Assembly: GCA_021772705.1 (NCBI GenBank)
Contig: JAJFLN010000769.1
Coordinates: forward strand, 1 to 12,454
Direction of reading: 5' to 3'
Origin: Candidatus Cloacimonadota bacterium
GTDB taxonomy: Bacteria; Muiribacteriota; UBA6191; JACPRK01
DNA: 12,454 bases
Under the pieces are notes generated by a model that worked only from the letters and a program-made list of their open reading frames with translations, was not told the origin of the DNA and did no database searches. The translations under genes were made by a program, and so were the position numbers. This document shows, one piece after another, positions 5,486-12,454 of this stretch (position 1 is the stretch's first letter; each line of letters opens with the position of its first letter).

Positions 5486-7231
5486 TCAACGGTCAGCTGC
5501 GGTCACGCGGACCACTTCCTCGACTGTGGTGACTCCCAGCAAGGCTTTACGGAGGGCGCTCTCGCGAAGGGTCAACATTCCTTCCTTGCGCGCCAGACGA
5601 GACATGTCGGTGGTCGAGCCTGCCTTGAGGATGCACTGCCGCATGTTTTCGGTCATCTCCATGACCTCGTAGATTCCCATCCGGCCGCGATAACCATCGC
5701 TGCCACAACTCTCACAGCCCTTGCCCTTGTAGAACTTGACGTTCTTCTCGTCCACGTGGGGTAGATCCAGGCGCCGCAGCAGCTCAGCGTCGATTCCGAA
5801 CTGCTCCGTCAGCTCCTTCTTGGGACGATACTCCATCTTGCAGTCCTTGCAGATGGAGCGAACCAGACGCTGGGCCTGAACGAGAACCACCGAACTGGTC
5901 ACCATGAAACCTTCAATTCCCATGTCCACCAGGCGAGCGATCGTACTGGGCGCATCGTTCGTATGGAGCGTGGAGAGCACCAGGTGGCCCGTCATGGAAG
6001 CTTTGATCGAGATCTCGGCCGTTTCACGGTCGCGGATCTCTCCCACCATCACGATGTCAGGATCCTGCCGGAGGAAGGATCTCAGGGCGGCAGCAAAGGT
6101 CAGACCGATGTCGGGCCGGCACTGAACCTGGTTGATACCGTTCAGCATGTACTCCACGGGATCCTCGGCGGTCATGATGTTGACCTTCGGCTCGTTGAGC
6201 GTTGATAGGGCTGAATAGAGCGTGGTCGTCTTGCCGCTTCCCGTCGGCCCCGTCACCAGGATGATCCCGTAAGGGACCTCGATGCCCCGCTTGAACCGTT
6301 CCAGAGTCGAGGGCTCGAATCCCAGCTCCTCCAGGCTCACCTTCAGGCTCGACTGATCCAGGATCCGCATCACGATCTTCTCTCCCCAGGTGGTGGGAAG
6401 AGTGCTGACCCGGAGGTCGATGGTCCGGTTATTGACCCGGATCTTGATGCGGCCGTCCTGAGGAAGGCGCTTCTCGGCGATGTCCAGGGTCGCCATGATC
6501 TTCAAACGACTGCTGATAGCGGCCTGAGCCCGCTTGGGGGGCGCCATGGCGTTGTAGAGCACGCCGTCCTGGCGATACCGGATACGAAGCTCCTTCTCGA
6601 AGGGCTCGATGTGGATGTCGCTCACTCCGCTGCTGACAGCCTGACTGATGATGAGATTGCAGAGGCGGATGATCGGCGCGTCGTTCTCTCCCAGCTCCCC
6701 GTCCAGGGCACCCAGTTCGCCATCCTTCTCGGCGTCTTTCCCGATGTCGACCAGGTCGTCCATCAGATCGTCCATCTTGGACTGGGCACCGTAGGCCTCC
6801 TGCAACGCCTTCTGGACGTCGGAGGGAGTGGCAACGACGGTCTTGACCTGCAGCCCGGTCATCAGGGCGATGTCATCGATGGCCAGGATATTCAGGGGAT
6901 CCACCATGGCCACCGTCAGCTTGTTCCCCACCTTGTTGATCGGGATCAGCTGGTGACGCTCGGCGATATGCTCCGGGATCAGCTTGGCGATGGCCGGATC
7001 CACCAGGTAGTTCGAAAGATCGATGAACGGCACGTTCAGCTGCTTCGACAGCACTTCCGTGATGTCCCGCTCCGTCACGACCCGCATCTCGACCAGGATC
7101 GAACCAAGACGCTTGCCCGTCTGCTTCTGCCGGGCGATCGCCTCCTTCAGCTGCTCCTGGGTCAACAGTCCGTTGGCGATCAAGACCTCGCCGAGGCGAA
7201 GCTTTGTCGGTCTCTGCTGCGATAGGGCCAT
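5486..7231 (-). CDS. pilB: type IV pilus extension ATPase PilB
   Basis: A 581-residue GspE/PilB family ATPase that powers pilin polymerisation. The N-terminal MshEN-type domain (about 10-145) contains two copies of the 24-residue RLGxxL...L...Q motif (11-35 and 40-64) that binds cyclic di-GMP in relatives; the first is intact, while in the second the central Gly is replaced (EMR, residues 48-50). The motor domain has Walker A GPTGSGKTT (328-336), Asp box TAEDPVEY (354-361), Walker B PDIVMVGEIRD (391-401) and His box TGHLVLSTLHTND (414-426). C461, C464, C506 and C509 form the zinc site that marks extension ATPases. An acidic linker (153-184) joins the halves. The ATG at 7231 has AGAAGG four bases upstream. 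It is the first pil gene, directly behind a strong promoter. Confidence 0.97.
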   Translation of the reverse strand: MALSQQRPTKLRLGEVLIANGLLTQEQLKEAIARQKQTGKRLGSILVEMRVVTERDITEVLSKQLNVPFIDLSNYLVDPAIAKLIPEHIAERHQLIPINKVGNKLTVAMVDPLNILAIDDIALMTGLQVKTVVATPSDVQKALQEAYGAQSKMDDLMDDLVDIGKDAEKDGELGALDGELGENDAPIIRLCNLIISQAVSSGVSDIHIEPFEKELRIRYRQDGVLYNAMAPPKRAQAAISSRLKIMATLDIAEKRLPQDGRIKIRVNNRTIDLRVSTLPTTWGEKIVMRILDQSSLKVSLEELGFEPSTLERFKRGIEVPYGIILVTGPTGSGKTTTLYSALSTLNEPKVNIMTAEDPVEYMLNGINQVQCRPDIGLTFAAALRSFLRQDPDIVMVGEIRDRETAEISIKASMTGHLVLSTLHTNDAPSTIARLVDMGIEGFMVTSSVVLVQAQRLVRSICKDCKMEYRPKKELTEQFGIDAELLRRLDLPHVDEKNVKFYKGKGCESCGSDGYRGRMGIYEVMEMTENMRQCILKAGSTTDMSRLARKEGMLTLRESALRKALLGVTTVEEVVRVTAADR

Positions 7232-7347
7232 GGAACCTTCTTGATCCTTGGTAGGGGACTGCCGACCGGAACCTCCGGCTACGGCAGGATTGACGGGCTG
7301 TCGAATCGCGCTCTGGAAGCTGAGAGTCCGAGACTCATCACCATAGA

Positions 7348-7377
7348 ACTATACCAGCGGATCCGAAATAGTGTCAA
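7348..7377 (-). promoter_or_regulatory. strong sigma70-type promoter of the pil operon
   Basis: On the minus strand: perfect -35 TTGACA (7372-7377), 18-base spacer, -10 TATAGT (7348-7353, five of six). Transcription would start near 7341, leaving a leader of about 110 bases before pilB. It lies between the aroE 3' palindrome and pilB, so the pil genes need not depend on read-through from aroE. Confidence 0.75.
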
Positions 7378-7437
7378 CCCGGCCCAGGTCATCCGGGTGC
7401 ATGTCTGCTGGGGGGTAGACTTGTCACGGAGGCGCTT

Positions 7438-7536
7438 GGGATCCGGGGGCAGACGACTGGACCCGAATTCGCCGTCGGCTGCAAGGCAGCACGGGTACCT
7501 CAGGAATTCGGGTCCAGTCGTGTGTCCCCGGATCCC
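7438..7536. repeat. 99-bp nested palindrome overlapping the aroE 3' end
   Basis: The arms 7438-7470 and 7504-7536 are reverse complements at 31 of 33 positions, and one of the two mismatches is a G-T pair. Inside the 33-base loop a second hairpin forms: GCTGC AAG GCAGC, extended by CCGT / ACGG across a two-base bulge. The right arm encodes the last residues of AroE and the loop holds its stop codon. It could form a cruciform in DNA or a long stem in RNA and might end aroE transcription. It lacks the RYYYAAC/GTTRRRY boxes of an integron attC site. I do not recognise the family. Confidence 0.85.
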
Positions 7537-8381
7537 CGGAGAAGTGAGGCGGCCGGTTCGAGATCCGGTTCAGCGCCCGTGAAGATTCGATAGGCCTCCC
7601 CCGCCAGGTGCAGCAGCATGCCTCGGCCGTCATGGCTCTCTATCCCGCCGGGCAGGGCCTTCATGAACGGTGTCGGCCCTCTGGATCCATAGTTGGTGTC
7701 CACGGCGAGACAGGCAGCGCCGATCTGCTCCAGGCCCGGCAGACCGCCCGGGGTCCCTGAACCCTCTCCCCCCAGGCCAAAGCTCGTGGCGTTGATGACC
7801 AGATCGGAGTCGGCATAAACGGAAGCCGGCTCAGTCCTGTCGGCACCGATCAACTCCAGCGACAGAGGCACTCGGTGCTTCTCGAAGAAGGAGCTCTCGA
7901 ATCGCGCCCAGGTCCGGTTCAGCACTCTCAAGGCCTCCGGTTTCCTCTCGCCGAGGGCCAGAAGAATGGACCTGGCGGCGTGGCCCGCCCCGAGCACCAG
8001 GATGCGGCGAGAGGAGAGGTCGACTCCCCTCCTCTCCTCGAGCCAGCGGCGGAGTCCGGCCCCGTCGGTGTTGTACCCCTTCCAGAGATCGCCATCTCGA
8101 TGGATCGTGTTGACACAGCCCAGCTCCTGAGCCGGACCGATCAGCTCGTCCAGATGAGCCACCACCTGTTCCTTGTGGGGCGTCGTCACGTTGAAGCCGT
8201 CGAAGGCCAGAATCTTGAGCGCCTTCAGCGCCAGGTCCAGATCCGCGGAGGTGACTTCAAGGGGCAGGTAGACCCGGTTCGCGCCAGCCGCCTGGAACAG
8301 GGCGTTGTAGATGGCTGGCGAGAGGGAGTGGCTGACAGGGCTGCCGAGAATCCCGTAGAGGCGGGTGGAGCCGTCGATCAT
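7500..8381 (-). CDS. aroE: shikimate dehydrogenase
   Basis: A 293-residue NADP-dependent enzyme reducing 3-dehydroshikimate to shikimate in aromatic amino-acid synthesis; cytoplasmic. Substrate motifs: SHSLSP (17-22), NVTTPHK with catalytic K70, VNTI (90-93) and NTDG with D106. The nucleotide-binding loop is GAGHAAR (131-137; a His replaces the usual third Gly) with the NRT cofactor motif (155-157). Near the C-terminus DGRGMLLHLAG has Leu259 where the family usually has a substrate-contacting Gln, so activity may be altered. The last 11 residues (from G283) come from a palindrome and are unlike the family. The ATG at 8381 gives the usual MxxxTRLYGILGSPVSHS start; a longer in-frame start would overlap the upstream gene. 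It is 23 bases behind the PorV-like gene and probably co-transcribed. Confidence 0.93.
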   Translation of the reverse strand: MIDGSTRLYGILGSPVSHSLSPAIYNALFQAAGANRVYLPLEVTSADLDLALKALKILAFDGFNVTTPHKEQVVAHLDELIGPAQELGCVNTIHRDGDLWKGYNTDGAGLRRWLEERRGVDLSSRRILVLGAGHAARSILLALGERKPEALRVLNRTWARFESSFFEKHRVPLSLELIGADRTEPASVYADSDLVINATSFGLGGEGSGTPGGLPGLEQIGAACLAVDTNYGSRGPTPFMKALPGGIESHDGRGMLLHLAGEAYRIFTGAEPDLEPAASLLRGSGDTRLDPNS

Positions 8382-8404
8382 CTGATGGGTGACGGGGGGC
8401 GGGC

Positions 8405-9433
8405 TCAGAAGCGGTGGACGAAGCTGATGCGCTGGATGTCGCCCAGTTCCTGTGCCTGGTAGGCGTAGTCGAACTGCCACTCCTTGATGCGGGCGCTGGC
8501 GCCGGCGGAGAAGTCACCCCGGTTGCTGCCGAGCCGGATGGCGTAGCTGTCGGCGAACCAGCGTTCGGCGCCGGCCCGGAGCTTGACGCCCTGATTTCCC
8601 GTCCGGGTCGCCTCGACGCTGATCAGAGTGTCCTCGATTCCCCGATAGGCGACGCCCGCGCTGGTGGTGACATCCACCTCTGCGTCCTGGAGTCCGCCAT
8701 CGAAGTCGAGCTCCTCGAGCAGGTCCTTGGCGGCCAGGCCGAAGGTCCAGTCCTTGCTGGCATCATAGAGCAGTCCCAGGTCCAGTCCGAGGCCGGAAGC
8801 CTCGACGTTGAACAGGTCCTGATTCAAGTACCGGAGGGTGGCTCCCGCCCGCCACCTGTCGCCGAGACGGCGAGCGTAGGAACCGGTGACAGCCTGCTCC
8901 ACATCGTCGAAGACGGTGAAGATCTTCACCTGTCCCAGGCCGGGACCTGCGGCGAGGAAGTTGTCCGCCGCATCGAAGGTGTCGTCGGTCAGCTGAGGCA
9001 GGGCCGTTCCGGGCCGGACCCGGGTCTCTGGAATCCCGTCGACGGAGAACCGGGTGTAACTGATTCCCCAGGCGCCTTTGCCGTTCTTCAACGGGCCTCC
9101 ATAGCCGAGGAAGTCATACCGTCTGTCGAGGGAGAGCTGAGCGTGCATACCCGTCACCTCACCCTTCTCGAGCTTTGTCAGACCGGCAGGATTCCAAAAG
9201 AGCGCCGTGGCGTCGTCGGCGACGGCCGTGAAGGCACCGCCCATTCCCAGGGCCCGGGCACCGACGCCCAGCTTCAGGAACGCAGCGCCGCCTTGAGCCA
9301 GGGCCTCGGAGGGAGCCGTTTGGAACAGCAGCACTCCGGCCAGCAGACCGACTCGGACGGCAGCCCGGATCGAGACGCTGAGGTCCCGGAATTTCCCCAT
9401 CTTGGGATTGTCTGTCCGTGTGGTGCTGTTCAT
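8405..9433 (-). CDS. PorV/UPF0164-family outer-membrane beta-barrel protein
   Basis: The product is 342 residues. A signal peptide (1-46; basic start, hydrophobic 28-38, cleavage near ALA/Q) precedes the diagnostic motif GARALGMGGAFTAVADDATALFWNPAGL (58-85), given here in full only to show its FadL/PorV-type N-terminal hatch. The rest alternates in beta-strand fashion and ends in Phe (SFVHRF), the usual C-terminal signal for outer-membrane barrel insertion. In Bacteroidota PorV shuttles type IX secretion cargo, but this broader family occurs widely without that system, so the role here is unknown: transport or envelope assembly. The ATG at 9433 has GAGAGG nearby. It follows the lipoprotein gene by 60 bases and precedes aroE by 23, suggesting one operon. 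Confidence 0.85.
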   Translation of the reverse strand: MNSTTRTDNPKMGKFRDLSVSIRAAVRVGLLAGVLLFQTAPSEALAQGGAAFLKLGVGARALGMGGAFTAVADDATALFWNPAGLTKLEKGEVTGMHAQLSLDRRYDFLGYGGPLKNGKGAWGISYTRFSVDGIPETRVRPGTALPQLTDDTFDAADNFLAAGPGLGQVKIFTVFDDVEQAVTGSYARRLGDRWRAGATLRYLNQDLFNVEASGLGLDLGLLYDASKDWTFGLAAKDLLEELDFDGGLQDAEVDVTTSAGVAYRGIEDTLISVEATRTGNQGVKLRAGAERWFADSYAIRLGSNRGDFSAGASARIKEWQFDYAYQAQELGDIQRISFVHRF

Positions 9434-9493
9434 CTCGCCTCTCAGCTCAGGTTGGCAAATGTGTTTCGTCTACAGGATCTGGTACAGCTCCGG

Positions 9494-10828
9494 CTACTGG
9501 GTGATGATCAGCGGCAGCTGGAAGATCGTGTCCGTCAGCGGAGAGACACCGGCCAGCTCGCCCTGCTCTTCGACTCCGTTCCGCGGCGGCGGACCGGGGT
9601 TGACCCGGCTTGGGTTGAAGACTCGGACCTGGATGGTCAGGCCACCAGCTCCTGCCCCGGCATCGGTGCCGACCGGCACCTGGGGAATCGTGTAGGTTCC
9701 ATTGATGATCGTCGACTGCTGACCGGTCTGGAGAATCGTTGCCGTGTCGGCGACGGGTCCTAGGTTGTTCGGGGCCTGCCCCAGACTATCGATGACGTTA
9801 CCCACCAAGTCTACGAGGCGAGGCCTCATTTCCACGACCTGTGACAGGGTCCGGCCTCCACCGACAGGGGCCACCACGTTGGAGAGAGTAAATGTGTCCA
9901 GTCCCGGGTGGGTGAACACCAGGTTGAACTGACGAGTCAGGCTTGGCGTACTCCGAGGAACGGTGATGGTGAAGCTGCCGTCGGGATTGATGGTCTGCTG
10001 CTCGTTGAGATTGGCGTTGGAGACATTGATCAGGATCGTCTGCCGGTTGTAGAGCTGCTCGAACTGAGCCACCCGGATGATGCCCTGGATGATTGCTTGC
10101 TCCGGTCGCAGTGAGATGGTGGTCCTGACGGTCTGATCCGCGATGGGCACCACGAAGTTGGCGCTGTCGGCGGCGAAGCCATCGGCGGCGACGATGATCC
10201 GCTCGCTGTTCGGCTGTCCGAATGGGGCCTCCGGGTTGTTCACGTTCACCGGAACCTCGAGGGTGTAGACGCCGTTGTTTCCGCCATTAGAGGTGGTGGC
10301 CGTTCCCACCGTGACGGTGGCGTTGTTGATGGGCTGACCCGTGATGCGATCGAAGATGGTGACGATCACCGTCGAGTTGCCCACGCCGGCCAGCTTCCGG
10401 AGCGTGACCTCCGGAGCGAGGGAGACGCCCCCGGGTTCGACGAAGACCCGAACCTGCTCGCCGAGGGCCGTTCGCTGCGCCGTGGCGCCGGACCGGGTGT
10501 CGATGGTCTGGAACCCGTCCTTCGCGAAGCCGATCACATAGGCGCCGGTGGGGAGATCGCCCAGAACGTACTCGCCGTTGGAGTCCGTCAGGCCCGTACG
10601 GACCACCTGGGGCGGATCCGTCTCCCGCTGTGCCACGATGGTGACCCCTGACTCCGGGACCCGGCCAGCAACTCCCTGTGAGAAGTTGCTGAAAACCTTG
10701 CCCGTGACGGTGCCGTTGTCGACTCCGGCATTGCCGCCACATCCCACGATGATGGCGACTGCCGTTAGAACGAGTCCTGCCAGGGCGCTTGCCCCGGTGA
10801 ATGAGGTCTTCCTCTTTGATGTGGCCAT
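9494..10828 (-). CDS. lipoprotein with repeated carboxypeptidase-regulatory-like domains
   Basis: The product is 444 residues. A short basic start and hydrophobic stretch (14-28) end in a lipobox IVGC with C30 as the acylated residue, followed by Gly-Gly, so anchoring in the outer leaflet or outer membrane is likely. The first domain (about 38-145) has the transthyretin-like carboxypeptidase-regulatory pattern (GTVTGKV...DSNGEYVLGDLPTG...Y...GF). Three further beta-rich domains follow (about 150-240, 243-336, 337-440), each with a similar G-x-Y-x-L or G-S-F-T-I core. Such domains act as rigid spacers or ligand-binding modules on the cell surface. No catalytic residues are visible. The only plausible ribosome site (AAAGGG) is rather far, about 14 bases, from the ATG at 10828. 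It is the first gene of the lipoprotein-PorV-aroE cluster. Confidence 0.82.
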   Translation of the reverse strand: MATSKRKTSFTGASALAGLVLTAVAIIVGCGGNAGVDNGTVTGKVFSNFSQGVAGRVPESGVTIVAQRETDPPQVVRTGLTDSNGEYVLGDLPTGAYVIGFAKDGFQTIDTRSGATAQRTALGEQVRVFVEPGGVSLAPEVTLRKLAGVGNSTVIVTIFDRITGQPINNATVTVGTATTSNGGNNGVYTLEVPVNVNNPEAPFGQPNSERIIVAADGFAADSANFVVPIADQTVRTTISLRPEQAIIQGIIRVAQFEQLYNRQTILINVSNANLNEQQTINPDGSFTITVPRSTPSLTRQFNLVFTHPGLDTFTLSNVVAPVGGGRTLSQVVEMRPRLVDLVGNVIDSLGQAPNNLGPVADTATILQTGQQSTIINGTYTIPQVPVGTDAGAGAGGLTIQVRVFNPSRVNPGPPPRNGVEEQGELAGVSPLTDTIFQLPLIITQ

Positions 10829-10911
10829 GGTGATTTTGCGTCCCTTTCCGTCGTTGTCGAGATCCGGTTAGATGGATCGCATACGGGGGGAGACACGATC
10901 TCCTCGGACAA

Positions 10912-10940
10912 ATTATCGGTAGTTCGCCGAGTTTTGTTGA
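10912..10940 (-). promoter_or_regulatory. weak candidate promoter of the lipoprotein-porV-aroE cluster
   Basis: On the minus strand: -10 GATAAT (10912-10917, five of six), 17-base spacer, -35 TCAACA (10935-10940, four of six). It lies in the 235-base divergent gap and would give a leader of about 76 bases. I found no equally good promoter for the plus-strand pseudogene in this gap. Confidence 0.35.
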
Positions 10941-11063
10941 GTGGGCACGACATCATCGTCCTTTTCTGTCTCCCTGATGTCTGAATCGGTCTCCCATGCC
11001 TCCTTCAGGAGCGTCATCCGCAAGGAGTGGCTTCCGAGACCTCCAGCAGGTACCATCGGGACC

Positions 11064-11602
11064 ATGAACACAGGAGAGATCCGAGAATCGTCCCGCCAGA
11101 GGCGGGAATGGCGGGATCCTGACCCGGGCCTGCCAGGCGTCATCGCCCGAGTGCTGGGGATGGCGGTGCTCCTGCTGACCTGGGGCGCCGGAATCGGGGA
11201 GGCCGGGAGCCTGTCCGGCACCGTGATGGTGGCGACTGAGGCGGCGCCGAAACCGGCGTCGGACCTGCGTCCCTACGGAGATGGGTCATCTTCTAGTACA
11301 GCGAACCCGGTTCGGGACGTGGTGATTTATCTGCAGGGTGTGCCCCCGGAAGCCCGTCCCGAAAGGCGCATTCGAGCCGTGATGGGGCAGAAGGACAAAG
11401 CCTTCACTCCCACATGAAGGGGTACGTCTTGGTGCTGGACACCCCGTTCTTCACAATCCCCTCATCTGGCGGTCAGTACTCCCTGGCGGGTATTCCTGCC
11501 GGGACCTACACCGTCATTGCCTGGCATCCGAAGTTGCCGGAACAGCGCATGCAGGTCACGGTCCCGGACTCCGGAGACACGGTCCTGGACATCCAGTTCT
11601 GA
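11064..11602 (+). pseudogene. broken secreted cupredoxin-like/carboxypeptidase-regulatory-like protein
   Basis: The first frame starts at 11064 with a long basic N-region, a hydrophobic signal segment (VIARVLGMAVLLLTWGAG), cleavage near GEA/GS, the beta motif LSGTVMV, then VRDVVIYLQG and MGQKDKAFTP, and stops at 11415-11417. A second frame continues from HSHMKGYVLVLDTPFFTI (about 11405) to 11602 with SLAGIPAGTYTVIAWHP. In intact relatives these two parts belong to one protein, joined by a central segment with the HNVFS and FC-x-IH elements that carry two of the plastocyanin-type metal ligands. Here that segment is missing and the frame is broken at 11403-11416. It is the only plus-strand gene in the window, divergent from the lipoprotein. 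The 11064 start has only a weak ribosome site; a longer in-frame start at 10941 is unlikely. Confidence 0.72.
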
Positions 11603-11610
11603 AAGCCCGT

Positions 11611-11792
11611 AGGGGCCGCGCAGGAGTAAATGCGCAGAAGTCGCGCCCAGATTTGGGTTAGATTCGGCTGGTTCGAGCGAGCGGGACCGGAGGCGTAGTG
11701 GGCTACGTCGAGGATTTCACGATTGAGGAGCGGACGAAGATGGCCTGAAGATGGGATGCGAAACTGCGTAGTTATTCTTGCGCGGGTCCTTA
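11611..11792 (-). repeat. 182-bp dispersed repeat, copy B
   Basis: About 92% identical and gap-free to 495-676, in the same orientation. Identity begins exactly at the TAA stop codon of the STAS gene (11790-11792) and ends eight bases beyond the stop of the convergent plus-strand pseudogene. It fills the whole 187-base gap between the two genes. A CGTAG/CTACG 5-bp hairpin is perfect here but has one mismatch in copy A. Confidence 0.85.
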
Positions 11793-12125
11793 CTGCCTGG
11801 CGGCATCGACGGTCTCGTAGAGGTCGAAGACCTTCGTGTACCCGGTCATCTCGAAGACTTTCCGGATCTGAGGCTGCAGACCGGCGATCCGGAACTCACC
11901 ACCGGACTTCTTCAATTCCCGGTAGAGGCGGATCAACAGGTTGAGTCCGGCGCTGGAGATGAACTTGAGGTCCGAGAAATCCCCGATGACCCGGTCCTCG
12001 CCGGAGGCGACCAGCTCGTCCACCTGGATACGGCATTCCTCTGCCGCTGCCGTATCAAGGCGACCGGCGAACTTCAGAACCGCAAACCCTCCATCGACCT
12101 CGGCCCGTTCCAGTTCCAGACTCAT
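11790..12125 (-). CDS. STAS-domain anti-sigma factor antagonist
   Basis: A 111-residue single-domain protein of the SpoIIAA/RsbV type. In such switches the antagonist binds an anti-sigma kinase and frees a sigma factor until the kinase phosphorylates a conserved Ser. Visible features: LKFAGRLDTAAA (17-28), the switch motif DFSDLKFISSAGL (49-61) with S58 as the predicted phosphorylation site, and the C-terminal helix IRKVFEMTGYTKVF (87-100). S57 replaces the Asp common in Bacillus proteins, a frequent variant elsewhere. The ATG at 12125 gives the usual length and has AGAGGAG immediately upstream; an in-frame extension to 12335 has no family similarity. The start overlaps the stop of the GIY-YIG gene as ATGA. 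No partner kinase or sigma factor is in the window. The stop codon is the border of the 182-bp repeat. Confidence 0.88.
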   Translation of the reverse strand: MSLELERAEVDGGFAVLKFAGRLDTAAAEECRIQVDELVASGEDRVIGDFSDLKFISSAGLNLLIRLYRELKKSGGEFRIAGLQPQIRKVFEMTGYTKVFDLYETVDAARQ

Positions 12126-12454
12126 GACTCCTCTTTCGTCGCCGGCGACACTGGCACCAGTCGCTTCGATCCGTAGCACGGCGTGACGGGAATCGGCAAC
12201 CGGGCGGCGTGGCGAGGGGTGCATGTCCCGTAGGGGGTCCCCTGGCCTATTCCGGATCCGTTCGAGCTTGTCGAGGGGCCCACAGGCGTTTGCTTCGGCG
12301 TTTTGGCCTTGGACAGTTCGCGCAGCTTTTCCCAATCCTCGGCTATCAAGGCCCGCTTCTTGGCACGTGACCAGTTCTTGATTTGCCGCTCTCTGGCCAA
12401 GGCGTCTTCACGAGTGGTGAACTCACAACTGTAGGCGAGACGAATCGGCTTCCT
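12122..12454 (-). CDS. GIY-YIG family nuclease, C-terminal part (cut by window edge)
   Basis: Only the 3' part is inside the window; the GIY-YIG catalytic motif and the start lie beyond 12454. The visible residues begin RKPIRLAYSCEF and continue TTREDALARERQIKNWSRAKKRALI, the typical end of small UPF0213-type GIY-YIG proteins (R-E-x-Q-I-K-x-W-x-R-x-K-K). After about LRELSKAK the family similarity stops, but the frame stays open for some 60 more residues rich in Pro, Ser, Thr and Gly (TPKQTPVGPSTSSNGSG...), ending inside the STAS start codon. That tail is probably read-through into what was once intergenic DNA. Function in this small subfamily is not established; some act in DNA repair or as mobile nucleases. 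Confidence 0.75.
   Translation of the reverse strand, partial: RKPIRLAYSCEFTTREDALARERQIKNWSRAKKRALIAEDWEKLRELSKAKTPKQTPVGPSTSSNGSGIGQGTPYGTCTPRHAARLPIPVTPCYGSKRLVPVSPATKEES

Noticed and set aside
7438..7536. Palindrome as an integron attC site
   Set aside because: No RYYYAAC / GTTRRRY core boxes, no cassette array and no integrase; the arms are also far more perfect than in attC.
8382..8480. Longer start for aroE at 8480
   Set aside because: It would overlap the PorV-like gene by 76 bases and add 33 residues absent from the family; the ATG at 8381 gives the canonical N-terminus.
8414..9763. 449-residue plus-strand open frame opposite the PorV-like gene
   Set aside because: Spans two real minus-strand genes and their gap, with no recognisable domain; open only because of high GC.
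11091..11107. TCCCGCC AGA GGCGGGA hairpin as a terminator upstream of the plus-strand pseudogene
   Set aside because: No T-tract follows and it lies within the first codons of the reading frame; probably chance in GC-rich DNA.

Overview
The window is a GC-rich (roughly 60%) stretch of a didermic bacterial chromosome. The genes present are a type IV pilus operon with a type IV prepilin, a PorV/UPF0164-type outer-membrane beta-barrel protein, a lipoprotein with carboxypeptidase-regulatory-like folds, shikimate dehydrogenase, a RING-like/TPR membrane protein, a STAS anti-sigma antagonist and a partial GIY-YIG nuclease. The PorV-type porin and the carboxypeptidase-regulatory-like secreted proteins suggest a lineage of the FCB/Eisenbacteria/Acidobacteria kind. 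This is inference only, because no rRNA or other phylogenetic marker is present.

Layout: almost everything is on the minus strand, so transcription runs from high to low coordinates. At the right edge lie a partial GIY-YIG nuclease and a STAS protein that overlap as ATGA, followed by copy B of a 182-bp dispersed repeat. Next, on the plus strand, is a broken gene for a secreted cupredoxin-like/carboxypeptidase-regulatory-like protein. Divergent from it is a minus-strand cluster: lipoprotein, PorV-like protein, aroE. The 3' end of aroE runs into a 99-bp palindrome. A strong sigma70-type promoter then starts pilB, pilT, pilC and, behind its own promoter, the prepilin gene. After a noncoding stretch with repeats comes the RING-like/TPR gene, whose stop codon is the edge of copy A of the 182-bp repeat. 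The first ~490 bases hold only hairpins and repeats.

How the genes work together: PilB (extension ATPase), PilT (retraction ATPase), PilC (inner-membrane platform) and the prepilin form the inner-membrane and fibre core of a type IVa-like pilus. The prepilin peptidase, secretin and alignment proteins are not in the window. The lipoprotein and PorV-like protein look like an envelope pair co-transcribed with aroE.

The most notable items are not ordinary genes. They are two 92% identical, gap-free 182-bp repeats that each begin exactly at the stop codon of an unrelated gene; a nested palindrome that supplies the last 11 residues of AroE; a 10-base G tract early in pilC that could act as a phase-variation switch; and a cupredoxin-like gene whose metal-site region appears to have been lost between 7-bp repeats.
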